Below, piece by piece: positions 24,022 to 35,121 of a DNA stretch of 64,000 nucleotides (position 1 is its first letter; each line of letters opens with the position of its first letter). Below the pieces are notes generated by a model, which was given only the letters and a program-made list of their open reading frames with translations, was not told where the DNA came from and searched no databases. The stretch is from Streptomyces griseus (lineage in GTDB: Bacteria; Actinomycetota; Actinomycetes; Streptomycetales; Streptomycetaceae), in the NCBI RefSeq assembly GCF_900460065.1, contig NZ_UAVD01000056.1, forward strand, positions 1 to 64,000. Direction: 5' to 3'. The position numbers and the translations under genes are program-made.

Positions 24022-24999
24022 GTGACCGGGATCAAGACGACCGGCGAGAAGAAACTGATGCTCTTCTCCGGCCGCGCCCACCCCGAGCTTGCCGAGGAGG
24101 TCGCCCACCAGCTGGGAGTCGGTCTCGTGCCGACGAAGGCCTTCGATTTCGCCAACGGTGAGATCTACGTGCGGTTCCAGGAGTCGGCCCGTGGCGCGGA
24201 CTGCTTCCTGATCCAGAGCCACACGGCTCCGATCAACAAGTGGATCATGGAGCAGCTGATCATGCTGGACGCGCTGAAGCGCGCCTCGGCCCGCTCCATC
24301 ACGGTGATCGTGCCGTTCTACGGCTACGCCCGCCAGGACAAGAAGCACCGCGGCCGTGAGCCGATCTCGGCGCGCATGGTGGCGGACCTGATGAAGACGG
24401 CGGGTGCGGACCGGATCCTCACCGTCGATCTGCACACGGACCAGATCCAGGGCTTCTTCGACGGTCCGGTGGACCACCTGTTCGCGCTGCCGATCCTGGC
24501 GGACTACGTGGGCGCGAAGGTCGACCGTTCCAAGCTGACGATCGTGTCGCCGGACGCGGGCCGGGTGCGGGTCGCGGACCGCTGGTGCGACCGGCTGGAC
24601 GCGCCGCTGGCGATCGTGCACAAGCGTCGCGACAAGGACGTGCCGAACCAGGTCTCCGTCCACGAGGTCGTGGGCAACGTCGAGGGCCGGGTCTGTGTGC
24701 TGGTCGACGACATGATCGACACCGGTGGCACGATCTGCGCCGCCGCGGACGCCCTGTTCGCGCACGGTGCGGAGGACGTCATCGTGACGGCGACGCACGG
24801 GGTGCTGTCGGGTCCGGCCGCGGACCGGCTGAAGAACTCGAAGGTGAGCGAGTTCGTGTTCACCGACACGCTGCCGACCCCGGGCGAGCTGGAGCTGGAC
24901 AAGATCACGGTGCTCTCGATCGCGCCGACGATCGCGCGTGCGGTGCGTGAGGTGTTCGAGGACGGTTCGGTGACGAGCCTCTTCGAGGAGCAGGGCTGA
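24022..24999 (+). CDS. prs: Ribose-phosphate pyrophosphokinase
   Basis: PRPP synthetase converts ribose-5-phosphate and ATP to PRPP for nucleotide, His and Trp synthesis. The 325-residue protein shows the flexible-loop and ATP region RQDKKHRGREPISARMVADL, the metal site VDLHTDQIQGFF and the PRPP loop VLVDDMIDTGGTIC. The GTG start has GAGGAG about 9 bases upstream. It is 120 bp downstream of glmU, matching the usual actinobacterial order. Confidence 0.98.
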   Translation: MTGIKTTGEKKLMLFSGRAHPELAEEVAHQLGVGLVPTKAFDFANGEIYVRFQESARGADCFLIQSHTAPINKWIMEQLIMLDALKRASARSITVIVPFYGYARQDKKHRGREPISARMVADLMKTAGADRILTVDLHTDQIQGFFDGPVDHLFALPILADYVGAKVDRSKLTIVSPDAGRVRVADRWCDRLDAPLAIVHKRRDKDVPNQVSVHEVVGNVEGRVCVLVDDMIDTGGTICAAADALFAHGAEDVIVTATHGVLSGPAADRLKNSKVSEFVFTDTLPTPGELELDKITVLSIAPTIARAVREVFEDGSVTSLFEEQG

Positions 25000-25030
25000 C
25001 GCAGTGACGATCATCCTCGGGTGATCCACT

Positions 25031-25060
25031 TTGGGGTGCGGCCTCCCCGCCGGGTAGACT
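25031..25060 (+). promoter_or_regulatory. Candidate rplY promoter
   Basis: TTGGGG (25031-25036) and TAGACT (25055-25060) are 18 bases apart, a reasonable match to a housekeeping sigma-70-type promoter. It would give a leader of about 140 nt before rplY. Confidence 0.45.
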
Positions 25061-25205
25061 CAGCGAGTTGCTCGGCGAGGGAGGCCGTACCCGTGTGTAC
25101 GGCGGTCCGTTATCGACGCGCTCTTCGTAGCAGGCCTGTCGTGGGCCGGGTGACCGTTCGTGTTCCGTCTCCCGACGGCTCACCCACCTGACGAGGAGTG
25201 CAACC

Positions 25206-25793
25206 ATGGCTGAGATCAAGCTCGCCACCGAGGTCCGTACCGAGTTCGGCAAGGGCGCCGCCCGCCGCGTGCGTCGCGCCGACCGTGTTCCCGCGGTCGT
25301 CTACGGCCACGGCGCCGAGCCGGTCCACGTCACGCTGCCGGGCCACGAGCTGCTGCTCGCCCTGCGTACGGCCAACGTGCTCATCGGCCTGGAGCTCGAC
25401 GGCAAGGACGCGCTGGTCATCCCGAAGGCCGTGCAGCGTCACCCCCTCAAGGGCACCATCGAGCACGTCGACCTGCTGACCGTGAAGCGCGGCGAGAAGG
25501 TCCAGGTCGAGATCGCGGTGCACGCCGAGGGCGACCTGGCGCCGGGCGCCAACCTGCTGGAGTTCGTCCAGAACACGCTGCTGGTCGAGGCCGAGGCCAC
25601 CCACATCCCCGAGTCCGTGACGGTCTCCGTCGCGGGCCTGGACGCCGGCGACTCGATCGTCGCCAAGGACATCGCGCTGCCCAAGGGCTCCGTGCTGGCC
25701 GGTGACGAGGACGCCATCGTGATCCAGGTCGTCGCGGCGCAGGCCGAGGAGCCGGCCGCGGGCGAGGCCGACGAGGCCGCCGCCGAGGCCTGA
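25206..25793 (+). CDS. rplY: 50S ribosomal protein L25 / general stress protein Ctc
   Basis: A 195-residue bL25 of the long CTC type. An N-terminal 5S rRNA-binding domain (residues 1-95, with FGKGAARRVRRADRVPAVVYG) is followed by the TL5/CTC C-terminal beta domain (about 100-185) and an acidic, Ala/Glu-rich tail. The ATG follows GAGGAG by 6-7 bases. It is preceded by a leader of at least 140 nt that could hold autogenous control. Confidence 0.97.
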   Translation: MAEIKLATEVRTEFGKGAARRVRRADRVPAVVYGHGAEPVHVTLPGHELLLALRTANVLIGLELDGKDALVIPKAVQRHPLKGTIEHVDLLTVKRGEKVQVEIAVHAEGDLAPGANLLEFVQNTLLVEAEATHIPESVTVSVAGLDAGDSIVAKDIALPKGSVLAGDEDAIVIQVVAAQAEEPAAGEADEAAAEA

Positions 25794-25827
25794 GCCCCAC
25801 GGCTCACCGTTCCACCTGCTTGACCGA

Positions 25828-25864
25828 CGGGGTGGCGGCTCCCTCCCGGGGAGCCGCCACCCCG
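25828..25864 (+). terminator. Perfect 16-bp hairpin between rplY and pth
   Basis: Positions 25828-25843 pair with 25849-25864 without mismatch around a TCCCG loop. It ends 41 bases before the pth start, so it either terminates rplY transcripts (making pth depend on read-through) or acts as a processing or stability hairpin. Confidence 0.75.
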
Positions 25865-25905
25865 TCTGCCTGCCATCCCCCTGCGTGCGAGGAGACCGAG
25901 CGCTG

Positions 25906-26499
25906 ATGTCCGACGCCACCGACCCCTGGCTCATCGTGGGCCTGGGCAATCCCGGCCCCGACTACGCGGCGAACCGGCACAACGTCGGGTTCATGGTCGC
26001 CGATCTGCTGGCGACGCGGATCGGCGGGAAGTTCAAGCGGGCGCAGAAGGCGCAGGCGCAGGTCGTCGAGGGGCGGATGGGTCCACCGGGTCCGGGGAGC
26101 CGCCGGGTGGTGCTGGTGAAGCCGATGTCGTACATGAACCTGTCGGGCGGACCGGTGACGGCGCTGCGGGACTTCTACAAGGTGCCGACGGATCACGTCG
26201 TGGCGGTCCACGACGAGCTGGACGTCGACTACGGGATGCTGCGGCTGAAGCTGGGCGGCGGCGACAACGGGCACAACGGGCTGAAGTCGATGACGAAGGC
26301 GATGGGTCCGGACTACCACCGGGTGCGGTTCGGGATCGGTCGGCCGCCGGGGCGGATGCAGGTCGCGGACTTCGTGCTGAAGGACTTCTCGTCGACCGAG
26401 CGCAAGGAGCTGGCCTTCCTGGTGGACCGGTCGGCGGACGCGGTGGAGTGCCTGCTGGCGGAGGGGCTGGAGCGGGCGCAGAGCGCGTACAACTCCTGA
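25906..26499 (+). CDS. pth: Peptidyl-tRNA hydrolase
   Basis: Pth releases peptides from prematurely dissociated peptidyl-tRNA. The 197-residue protein has all hallmarks: GLGNPGPDYAANRHNVGFM with the catalytic His, KPMSYMNLSG, VHDELDVDYG and GGGDNGHNGLKSM. ATG 25906 is preferred because GAGGAGA lies 10-16 bases upstream and the family starts near here. It shares its direction with rplY but lies just after a strong hairpin. Confidence 0.97.
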   Translation: MSDATDPWLIVGLGNPGPDYAANRHNVGFMVADLLATRIGGKFKRAQKAQAQVVEGRMGPPGPGSRRVVLVKPMSYMNLSGGPVTALRDFYKVPTDHVVAVHDELDVDYGMLRLKLGGGDNGHNGLKSMTKAMGPDYHRVRFGIGRPPGRMQVADFVLKDFSSTERKELAFLVDRSADAVECLLAEGLERAQSAYNS

Positions 26500-26626
26500 G
26501 GGCCCGGGATCCGGCCCGGTCGCCGTGTCGCGCGCCGGGCACAACTCCTGACATTCCCGGTGCTGATGGGATGTTTTTCGGCCACAGGTTGACCGCACGT
26601 GCGGGTCTGGCCAAGGATCGGCCCCC

Positions 26627-27097
26627 ATGAAACGGAGCTCTTCCCAGCGTGCGGCGCTCGCGGGCCGACGGGCGGCCATGGGGCTGGTCGTCCTGGTGCT
26701 GCTGGTCGCGGGTGCGTGGTCGTCGTGGAACACCGCGCACCACATCGTTCTGGCCAAGGGGCGTGACCACGGCACGGTGACGGTGACGGGGTGCGGCGAG
26801 GAGACGTGCACCGCTTCGTACGAGCCGGACGCGGTGTCGCGGGAGCGTCCGCGAGTGAGCCTGGACGCGTCCGTCGCGGCGCGGGAGGGTGATCGGTTCC
26901 CTGTCGTGGTGAAGCCCGGCACCGATGCGGTGGTCCGCACGGGGTTGCCGGGCTTTCTGCATGCGTGGGTGCCGTTGGGCGGGGCGATGGTGCTGGCCGC
27001 GTTCGTGGTCGGCGGCGGGCTGCGGATGGCGCGGACGGCGTGGGGTGTGGGAACGGCGGGGGCGGCCCTGCTGGTGGCGACGTTCGTCGCGCTGTAG
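26627..27097 (+). CDS. Small predicted membrane protein of unknown function
   Basis: A 156-residue protein with three hydrophobic segments: about 17-34 (AMGLVVLVLLVAGAW), about 108-128 and about 135-155. Between the first two is a polar domain of about 70 residues with a CGEETC motif. I do not recognise the family. It lies between pth and the convergent ppc gene. Confidence 0.7.
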   Translation: MKRSSSQRAALAGRRAAMGLVVLVLLVAGAWSSWNTAHHIVLAKGRDHGTVTVTGCGEETCTASYEPDAVSRERPRVSLDASVAAREGDRFPVVVKPGTDAVVRTGLPGFLHAWVPLGGAMVLAAFVVGGGLRMARTAWGVGTAGAALLVATFVAL

Positions 27098-27151
27098 CGG
27101 GGCCGCCCCTTTCCGGCGTGCGTGTGGTCGGCCGGTGTGCCGTGCGTGCGG

Positions 27152-29881
<2,730 letters not shown>

Positions 29882-30281
29882 AGTGTGCGGCTCCTTGCAG
29901 TGAATGAGGAGGTGCGTTCGCTTCGCCGTCCCCCCGTTGCGTGGCGGTGGGGCGGGTGGCGGGGTCCGGGGCCCTGCGGCTGGCAGCGGTGCTGTCGCCA
30001 CGCCCCGACGAGCGGGTGCGGACCGCGCTGTCCGACGCTCCCAGGATAGGTGTCGTCGCAGGCGGCGTGTCGGTTGCCCCGACGGGGGCCGCCGGTCGCC
30101 GCCCGGGACACCCGGGCCTCTACCCCCCTACCCAGTGGGCGCGCGGGGTACCGCGCGGGACGGGCCCGAGCGGCCTCTCGTGTTGTGGGGCCCGTCACTG
30201 CCATACTTACCAAGCCGTAGGTTACGGAACCGTAGCCACGGCCGTCCGTGCCTTCTCCCTCACCCTCAGAGGTATCCCCCC
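29882..30281. other. Divergent intergenic region between ppc and the desaturase gene
   Basis: Four hundred bases without a supported gene. The part next to the desaturase (30200-30240) is AT-richer and carries the near-perfect inverted repeat described separately. The ppc-proximal half is G-rich with nothing recognisable. Confidence 0.5.
30220..30237. promoter_or_regulatory. Candidate TetR operator upstream of the desaturase gene
   Basis: GGTTACGG-AA-CCGTAGCC is an 8+8 inverted repeat with one mismatch. It lies 45 bp before the desaturase ATG, within a run of CCGTA half-sites that starts at 30215. The downstream TetR-type regulator is the likely ligand. Confidence 0.55.
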
Positions 30282-31268
30282 ATGCCGAGCACTCCTCCTG
30301 TGATCGACGAGACCGAGCCTCCCGGAGCGGCCGGGGCGGCGCTGCCCCCGGGCACGCTGGGCGGCGACAGCAAGCGGTCGATCGAACAGTTCGCGCTGCT
30401 GGCGTTCATCGTGGTGCCGTTCGTGGCGCTGGTCGCGGCGGTGCCGCTGGCGTGGGGGTGGGGGGTGAGCTGGCTCGACGTCGGTCTGCTGGTGGCGATG
30501 TACTTCATCGGCTGCCACGGGATCACGATCGGTTTCCACCGGTATTTCACCCACGGTTCGTTCAAGGCGAAGCGGCCGTTGCGGATCGCGCTGGCCGTGA
30601 TGGGTTCGCTGGCGGTGGAGGGCCCCCTGGTGCGGTGGGTGGCCGATCACCGCAAGCACCACCGGTTCTCGGACGCGGAGGGTGACCCGCATTCGCCGTG
30701 GCGGTTCGGGGAGAGCCTGCCGGCCCTGATGAAGGGGCTGTGGTGGGCGCACATCGCGTGGATGTTCGACGAGGAGCAGACGCCGCAGCAGAAGTACGCC
30801 CCCGATCTGATCAAGGACCCGGCGCTCCGGGGCATCTCGCGCCACTTCCTCACCTTCACGATCGTCTCGCTGGCGATTCCGCCGCTGGTCGGCGGCCTGG
30901 TGACGATGTCGTGGTGGGGGGCGGCGACGGCGTTCTTCTGGGGTTCGCTGGTGCGGGTGGCCCTGCTCCACCACGTGACCTGGTCGATCAACTCGATCTG
31001 TCACGCGGTGGGCAAGCGGCCCTTCAAGTCCCGTGACCGGTCGGGGAACGTGTGGTGGCTGGCGGTGCTGTCGTGCGGCGAGTCGTGGCACAACCTGCAC
31101 CACGCGGACCCGACGAGCGCGCGGCACGGGGTGATGAAGGGGCAGATCGACTCCAGCGCGCGGCTGATCCGCTGGTTCGAGCAGGTGGGCTGGGCCACGG
31201 ATGTGCGGTGGCCGGACGCCGGACGTATCGAGTCCCGGCGCGCGTCCGTCCCGGCCGACGCGGCATGA
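30282..31268 (+). CDS. Acyl-CoA/acyl-lipid delta-9 fatty acid desaturase
   Basis: A 328-residue di-iron membrane desaturase that would introduce a double bond into acyl chains and adjust membrane fluidity. The three His boxes are HRYFTH, DHRKHHRF and WHNLHHADP, set among four or more hydrophobic helices. ATG 30282 follows AGAGG by about 10 bases. Its TGA overlaps the ATG of the TetR-type gene, forming a desaturase-regulator operon like the DesA3/regulator units of other actinobacteria. Confidence 0.94.
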   Translation: MPSTPPVIDETEPPGAAGAALPPGTLGGDSKRSIEQFALLAFIVVPFVALVAAVPLAWGWGVSWLDVGLLVAMYFIGCHGITIGFHRYFTHGSFKAKRPLRIALAVMGSLAVEGPLVRWVADHRKHHRFSDAEGDPHSPWRFGESLPALMKGLWWAHIAWMFDEEQTPQQKYAPDLIKDPALRGISRHFLTFTIVSLAIPPLVGGLVTMSWWGAATAFFWGSLVRVALLHHVTWSINSICHAVGKRPFKSRDRSGNVWWLAVLSCGESWHNLHHADPTSARHGVMKGQIDSSARLIRWFEQVGWATDVRWPDAGRIESRRASVPADAA

Positions 31269-31951
31269 TTGACGACGTGGCGACCGACTCCAGCACGAGC
31301 AGCGAGAAAAGCAGGCCTTCCCCCTCCCGCCGGCCCCGGCGGGTCCGGATGACGGGCAAGGAGCGCCGCGAGCAGCTGCTGGACATCGGGCGCGCCCTCT
31401 TCGCCGACAAGGGCTTCGAGGGCACGTCGGTGGAGGAGATCGCGGCGCGCGCCGGGGTGTCCAAGCCGGTGGTGTACGAGCACTTCGGCGGCAAGGAGGG
31501 CCTGTACGCGGTGGTGGTCGACCGCGAGATGCGCCGGCTGCTGGACATGGTGCAGGGGGCGCTCACGGCGGGCCATCCGCGCGAGCTGCTGGAGCAGGCG
31601 GCGTTCGCGCTGCTGGACTACATCGAGTCGTACACGGACGGGTTCCGGATCCTGGTGCGGGATTCGCCGGTGGCGCAGTCGACGGGCACGTTCGCGTCGC
31701 TGATCAGTGACATCGCCACGCAGGTGGAGGACATCCTGGGCCTGGAGTTCAAGGCCCGCGGCTTCGACCCGAAGCTGGCCCCGCTGTACGCGCAGGCACT
31801 GGTGGGCATGGTGGCGCTGACGGGCCAGTGGTGGCTGGACGTGCGCAGGCCGAAGAAGGCCGAGGTGGCCGCCCACCTGGTGAACCTGTGCTGGCACGGG
31901 CTGGAGAACCTGGAGTCGAAGCCGCGGCTGATAGGGCACCGGAAGAGCTGA
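31265..31951 (+). CDS. TetR-family regulator
   Basis: A 228-residue repressor. The HTH is at about residues 40-75 (TSVEEIAARAGVSKPVVYEH with the FGGKEGLY that follows), and the helical ligand domain contains ALVGMVALTGQWWL. The first 25 residues are Ser/Arg-rich and low complexity. It is coupled to the desaturase by ATGA and probably senses acyl-CoA or fatty acid to control that gene through the inverted repeat at 30220-30237. Both roles are inferred from context. Confidence 0.9.
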   Translation: MIDDVATDSSTSSEKSRPSPSRRPRRVRMTGKERREQLLDIGRALFADKGFEGTSVEEIAARAGVSKPVVYEHFGGKEGLYAVVVDREMRRLLDMVQGALTAGHPRELLEQAAFALLDYIESYTDGFRILVRDSPVAQSTGTFASLISDIATQVEDILGLEFKARGFDPKLAPLYAQALVGMVALTGQWWLDVRRPKKAEVAAHLVNLCWHGLENLESKPRLIGHRKS

Positions 31952-32063
31952 TCACGGCTGATCACGTAACCCTTCCGCACACCGTCACCCGTTGTGATGA
32001 CGCATGCGGATCTCCCGCCGTAGTGTGGTCGGGAGGGCAGAGGATCCGTCCATGGGAGGAACC

Positions 32064-32666
32064 ATGACCGCCGAGCCGACCACCGCGCACAGTTCCCGCT
32101 GGCCGGTGCCCCCGCAGGATGGATACACCGTGGACGATCTGTTCACGCTGCCCGATCTCCCGCCGCACACCGAGCTGATCGACGGGAGCCTGGTTTTCGT
32201 GAGTCCGCAGCGAGACTTTCACAGCACGATGATCGATCTGCTGATGACAGGACTGCGCAGTACGGCGCCCCCGGAGGTGAGGGTGCGCCGGGAGATGACC
32301 GTAGTGCTGGATCGGCGGAACGCTCCGGAGCCGGACGTCTCCGTCGTGCGGACCGAGGCGATCACAGGACTCGACGTGACGCGGTACCAGGCCGCCGACG
32401 TCCTCCTCGCCGTCGAGGTCGTCTCCCCCGACTCCGAGGCCCGCGACCGTGAGGCCAAGCCGCACAAGTACGCGACCGCCGGAATCCCGCACTTCTGGCT
32501 GGTGGAGATGACCGGCACCGACCAGCACCCCGTCGTGCGGGTCTACGAGCTGGACCCGGTGACGAAGGCGTACGCGCTGACCGGGATCCACCACGACCGG
32601 CTGAAGACGGGTGTGCCGTTTCCGGTGGACGTCGACATCTCGGCGGAGGCGCTCGCAGCGCTGTAG
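32064..32666 (+). CDS. Uma2-family (DUF820) PD-(D/E)XK nuclease-like protein
   Basis: A 200-residue Uma2 protein. The restriction-enzyme-like core is visible: ELIDGSLVFV, PEPDVSVV, VEVVSPDSEARDREAKPHKY and GIPHFWLVE. The acidic and Lys residues of the PD-(D/E)XK site are present. ATG 32064 is chosen because GGGAGGA lies 3-9 bases upstream. Uma2 proteins are numerous in Streptomyces and their function is unproven. Confidence 0.9.
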   Translation: MTAEPTTAHSSRWPVPPQDGYTVDDLFTLPDLPPHTELIDGSLVFVSPQRDFHSTMIDLLMTGLRSTAPPEVRVRREMTVVLDRRNAPEPDVSVVRTEAITGLDVTRYQAADVLLAVEVVSPDSEARDREAKPHKYATAGIPHFWLVEMTGTDQHPVVRVYELDPVTKAYALTGIHHDRLKTGVPFPVDVDISAEALAAL

Positions 32667-32676
32667 AGCCGCCCGG

Positions 32677-32746
32677 TCACGCCTCCGGCTCCAGGAACTC
32701 CAGCCGGTTGCCGGCCGGGTCGTGGGCGGAGAAACGGCGGTGTTCA
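32677..32746 (-). pseudogene. C-terminal remnant of a VOC-family gene
   Basis: The minus strand reads EHRRFSAHDPAGNRLEFLEP and then EA-stop, which matches the last beta hairpin of glyoxalase-like VOC proteins. No start codon or earlier part of the domain precedes it. It abuts the end of tam. It is probably a deletion remnant. Confidence 0.55.
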
Positions 32747-33556
32747 TGGCTTCTCCTTGCGGGCGACCGCGAAGATGCGGCGGAACGGGAAGACCGTGCC
32801 GTACGGTCCCGGCGGGTAGGCCTCGCGGAGCAGGTCGCGGTAGGCGGTGAGGAAGGCGTCGCGGGCGGCCGGGTCGTCGGCCAGGGCGGTGAGGACGGGG
32901 CGCAGGGCGGTGCCCTTGACCCAGTCGAGGACCGCGTCGTCGCCGTGGAGGGTCTGGAGGTAGGTGGTCTCCCAGACGTCGGCCGTGCAGCCGAGGCCGC
33001 GGAGGCGGGTGAGGTAGTCGACGGGGTCCAGGACGGAGGCGGTGCGGTCGCCGACGCCGTGGAGCAGGGGGCGCCAGCGGTCGGACTCGCGGAGGCGGGC
33101 CAGGAGGGTGTGGCTGGGGGCGGTGAAGTTGCCGGGGACCTGGAAGGCGAGGGTGCCGCCGGGGGCGAGGGCGTCGAGCCAGCGGGGGAAGTGTTCGGCG
33201 TGGCCGGGGATCCACTGGAGTGCGGAGGTGGAGACGATGAGGCCGTACGTCTCGGTGGGCGTCCAGGTGGCGGCGTCCGCCTCGGCGAAGTCGAGCAGGG
33301 GCGGGCGGGCGTGGGCGGCGGCTTCGGCGAGCATCGCGCGTGAGGTGTCGTAGCCGGTGATCCGGGCGTCCGGCCAGCGGTCCGCGAGGAGGGCGGTGAC
33401 GTTGCCCGCACCGCAGCCGAGGTCGGCGATGCGGGGCGCGGGGTGGCCGGGGAGGTCGCCGACGTGGGCGAGGAGGTCGTGGAAGGGGCGGGTGCGGTGG
33501 TCGGCGTGGCGGAGGTACTGCTGCGGGTCCCAGGAGGGCTGGTGGGGTGCGGTCAT
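32744..33556 (-). CDS. tam: Trans-aconitate 2-methyltransferase
   Basis: A 270-residue SAM-dependent methyltransferase that would methylate trans-aconitate, an inhibitor of aconitase formed from cis-aconitate. The family features are WDPQQYLRHADHRTRPFHDLL at the N-terminus (shown here in part), motif I ADLGCGAGNVTALLA and SALQWIPGH. ATG 33556 starts the conserved part, although no strong ribosome site is seen. It is divergent from a MarR-type gene, the tam/tamR arrangement studied in Streptomyces coelicolor. Confidence 0.9.
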   Translation of the reverse strand: MTAPHQPSWDPQQYLRHADHRTRPFHDLLAHVGDLPGHPAPRIADLGCGAGNVTALLADRWPDARITGYDTSRAMLAEAAAHARPPLLDFAEADAATWTPTETYGLIVSTSALQWIPGHAEHFPRWLDALAPGGTLAFQVPGNFTAPSHTLLARLRESDRWRPLLHGVGDRTASVLDPVDYLTRLRGLGCTADVWETTYLQTLHGDDAVLDWVKGTALRPVLTALADDPAARDAFLTAYRDLLREAYPPGPYGTVFPFRRIFAVARKEKP

Positions 33557-33581
33557 GGGCAACAGGATCACGCCGCGAATA

Positions 33582-33609
33582 TCTTGATGTCAAGACACTT
33601 GAATTCAAG
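33582..33609. promoter_or_regulatory. TamR-type operators between tam and tamR
   Basis: Two palindromes lie side by side: TCTTGA-TG-TCAAGA (33582-33595) and CTTGAATTCAAG (33598-33609). They share the half-site TTGA/TCAA, 16 bases apart, which fits binding by MarR-family dimers that control both divergent genes. Confidence 0.75.
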
Positions 33610-33645
33610 AGACTTCATATCGAGGGACCCTTTACACTGATCGTC

Positions 33646-34143
33646 ATGGAGGACGAGGTCGACCGACTGGTCGCTGCATGGCGCCGTGAGCGCCCCGACC
33701 TCGACGTGGAACCGCTCGAGGTGCTGAGCCGCGTCTCCCGCCTGGCGCGCCACCTCGACCGGGCCCGCCGCATAGCCTTCTCCGAGCACAACCTGGAGCC
33801 GTGGGAGTTCGACGTGCTGACGTCGCTGCGCCGGGCCGGCGCACCGTACCAGCTCTCCCCCGGGCAGCTGCTCACCCAGACCCTGGTCACCTCGGGCACG
33901 ATGACCAACCGCATCGACCGGCTGACCAAGAAGAACCTCGTCGAGCGGCTGCCCGACCCGAGCGACCGCCGCGGGGTCCTCGTCCGGCTGACGGCCGAGG
34001 GGCGCGACAAGGCCGACCAGTCGCTGGCCGGGCTGCTCGACCAGGAGCGCGCCATCCTCGGCGAGCTCTCCCGCCACCAGCGCGCCGAACTGGCCGGACT
34101 ACTGCGCCAGTTGACCGCCCCGTTCGACAACATCCCCACCTAG
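33646..34143 (+). CDS. tamR: MarR-family regulator TamR
   Basis: A 165-residue winged-helix regulator. The recognition region is SGTMTNRIDRLTKKNLVERL and the wing is DPSDRRGVLVRLT. An extra N-terminal helix (residues 1-25) is typical of the UrtA/TamR/HucR group, which bind urate or citrate-like ligands. It is divergent from tam across two palindromes, matching the Streptomyces TamR system, where trans-aconitate, cis-aconitate or citrate relieve repression. Its last 45 bp overlap the 3' end of the convergent response regulator gene. Confidence 0.9.
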   Translation: MEDEVDRLVAAWRRERPDLDVEPLEVLSRVSRLARHLDRARRIAFSEHNLEPWEFDVLTSLRRAGAPYQLSPGQLLTQTLVTSGTMTNRIDRLTKKNLVERLPDPSDRRGVLVRLTAEGRDKADQSLAGLLDQERAILGELSRHQRAELAGLLRQLTAPFDNIPT

Positions 34144-34875
34144 CGGCGGTTCCGCGGGGCCGACCCCCGCCCGGCGCGCCAGCGCCACCGCGGCCAGCGT
34201 CGAGTGCACCCCGAGCTTGCCCAGCACGTTCTGCATATGGGTGCGCACCGTGTGCGGGGAGAGGAACAGCCGCTCGGCGACCGCCTTGCGGCCCAGCCCC
34301 GCCACCATGCAGCGCAGCACCTCGCGCTCCCGGGGCGTCAGCGACTCCACCAGCAGCTCGCTCTCGGTACGGTGCTTGCGGGCGGCGGTCAGCTCCCGCA
34401 GGACGCCGGTGAGCAGTGCGGGCGGCAGATGCGTCTCGTCGCGCAGGACGCCCCGTATCACCGCCAGCAGCCGTTGCAGTGAGCAGTCCTTGGCCACCCA
34501 GCCCGAGGCGCCCGCCTGGAGCGCCCGGGCGGCGGCCCGCGGGTCGTCCTTCTCGGCGAGCACCACCGACCGCACGGCGGGCCGGCCCGAACTGACCCCG
34601 GCGACCAGGGAGATGCCGTCGACGAGGCCCGCCTCCTCCTGCCGGGGCACGGGGACGGTGAGCGCGCCGCCGGCCGTCAGGGCGCCCAGCTCGGCGTCCA
34701 CCAGCAGCACGTCGTAGCCCCGGCCCTCGGCGGCGGCGCGCTCCAGGGCGCGCAGCGCCGCAGGGCCGCTGCCCGCCGCGGACACGTCCACGTCGGGCTC
34801 GGCCGCGAGCGCCGCCGCGAGCGACTCGGCGAAGATGCGGTGGTCGTCGACCACCAGAACCCGGATACGCGCCAC
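34099..34875 (-). CDS. LuxR/NarL-family response regulator (orphan)
   Basis: A 258-residue regulator. The receiver domain (about 1-130) has the acidic pair VVDDHR and a candidate phospho-acceptor in VLLVDAELG. The LuxR HTH is at the C-terminus (LTPREREVLRCMVAGLGRKA then LSPHTVRTHMQNVLGKLGVH). GTG 34875 has GGGGG four bases upstream. No sensor kinase is adjacent. It resembles the gene at 41095 in overall design. Confidence 0.9.
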   Translation of the reverse strand: MARIRVLVVDDHRIFAESLAAALAAEPDVDVSAAGSGPAALRALERAAAEGRGYDVLLVDAELGALTAGGALTVPVPRQEEAGLVDGISLVAGVSSGRPAVRSVVLAEKDDPRAAARALQAGASGWVAKDCSLQRLLAVIRGVLRDETHLPPALLTGVLRELTAARKHRTESELLVESLTPREREVLRCMVAGLGRKAVAERLFLSPHTVRTHMQNVLGKLGVHSTLAAVALARRAGVGPAEPPLGGDVVERGGQLAQ

Positions 34876-35121
34876 AGAACCCCCATCGGTGAGGGCGGAC
34901 AGCTGCGGGTACGGCACCCGGAGGGGTCGGTGCGGCCCGCCGTGCTCCGGCCGCCGCCTTCGCACCGCCTGCCGCTCCGCCCCCGGGCGCCGTACCCGGC
35001 TCTCTCGCTCCCCTGAATCGGCACCGGCCCCCACCGGTGCTGAGCATCAGCGTACGGGTGGGGGGCACGGGGGGAAGGCGATTCGCCGAACTGGTTGCCC
35101 CGGGTGTTTAGGGTGTGCTTC

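Noticed and set aside
26627..27097. Reading the protein after pth as a known secreted enzyme
   Set aside because: Only hydrophobic helices and a CGEETC motif are visible; no enzyme motif supports it.
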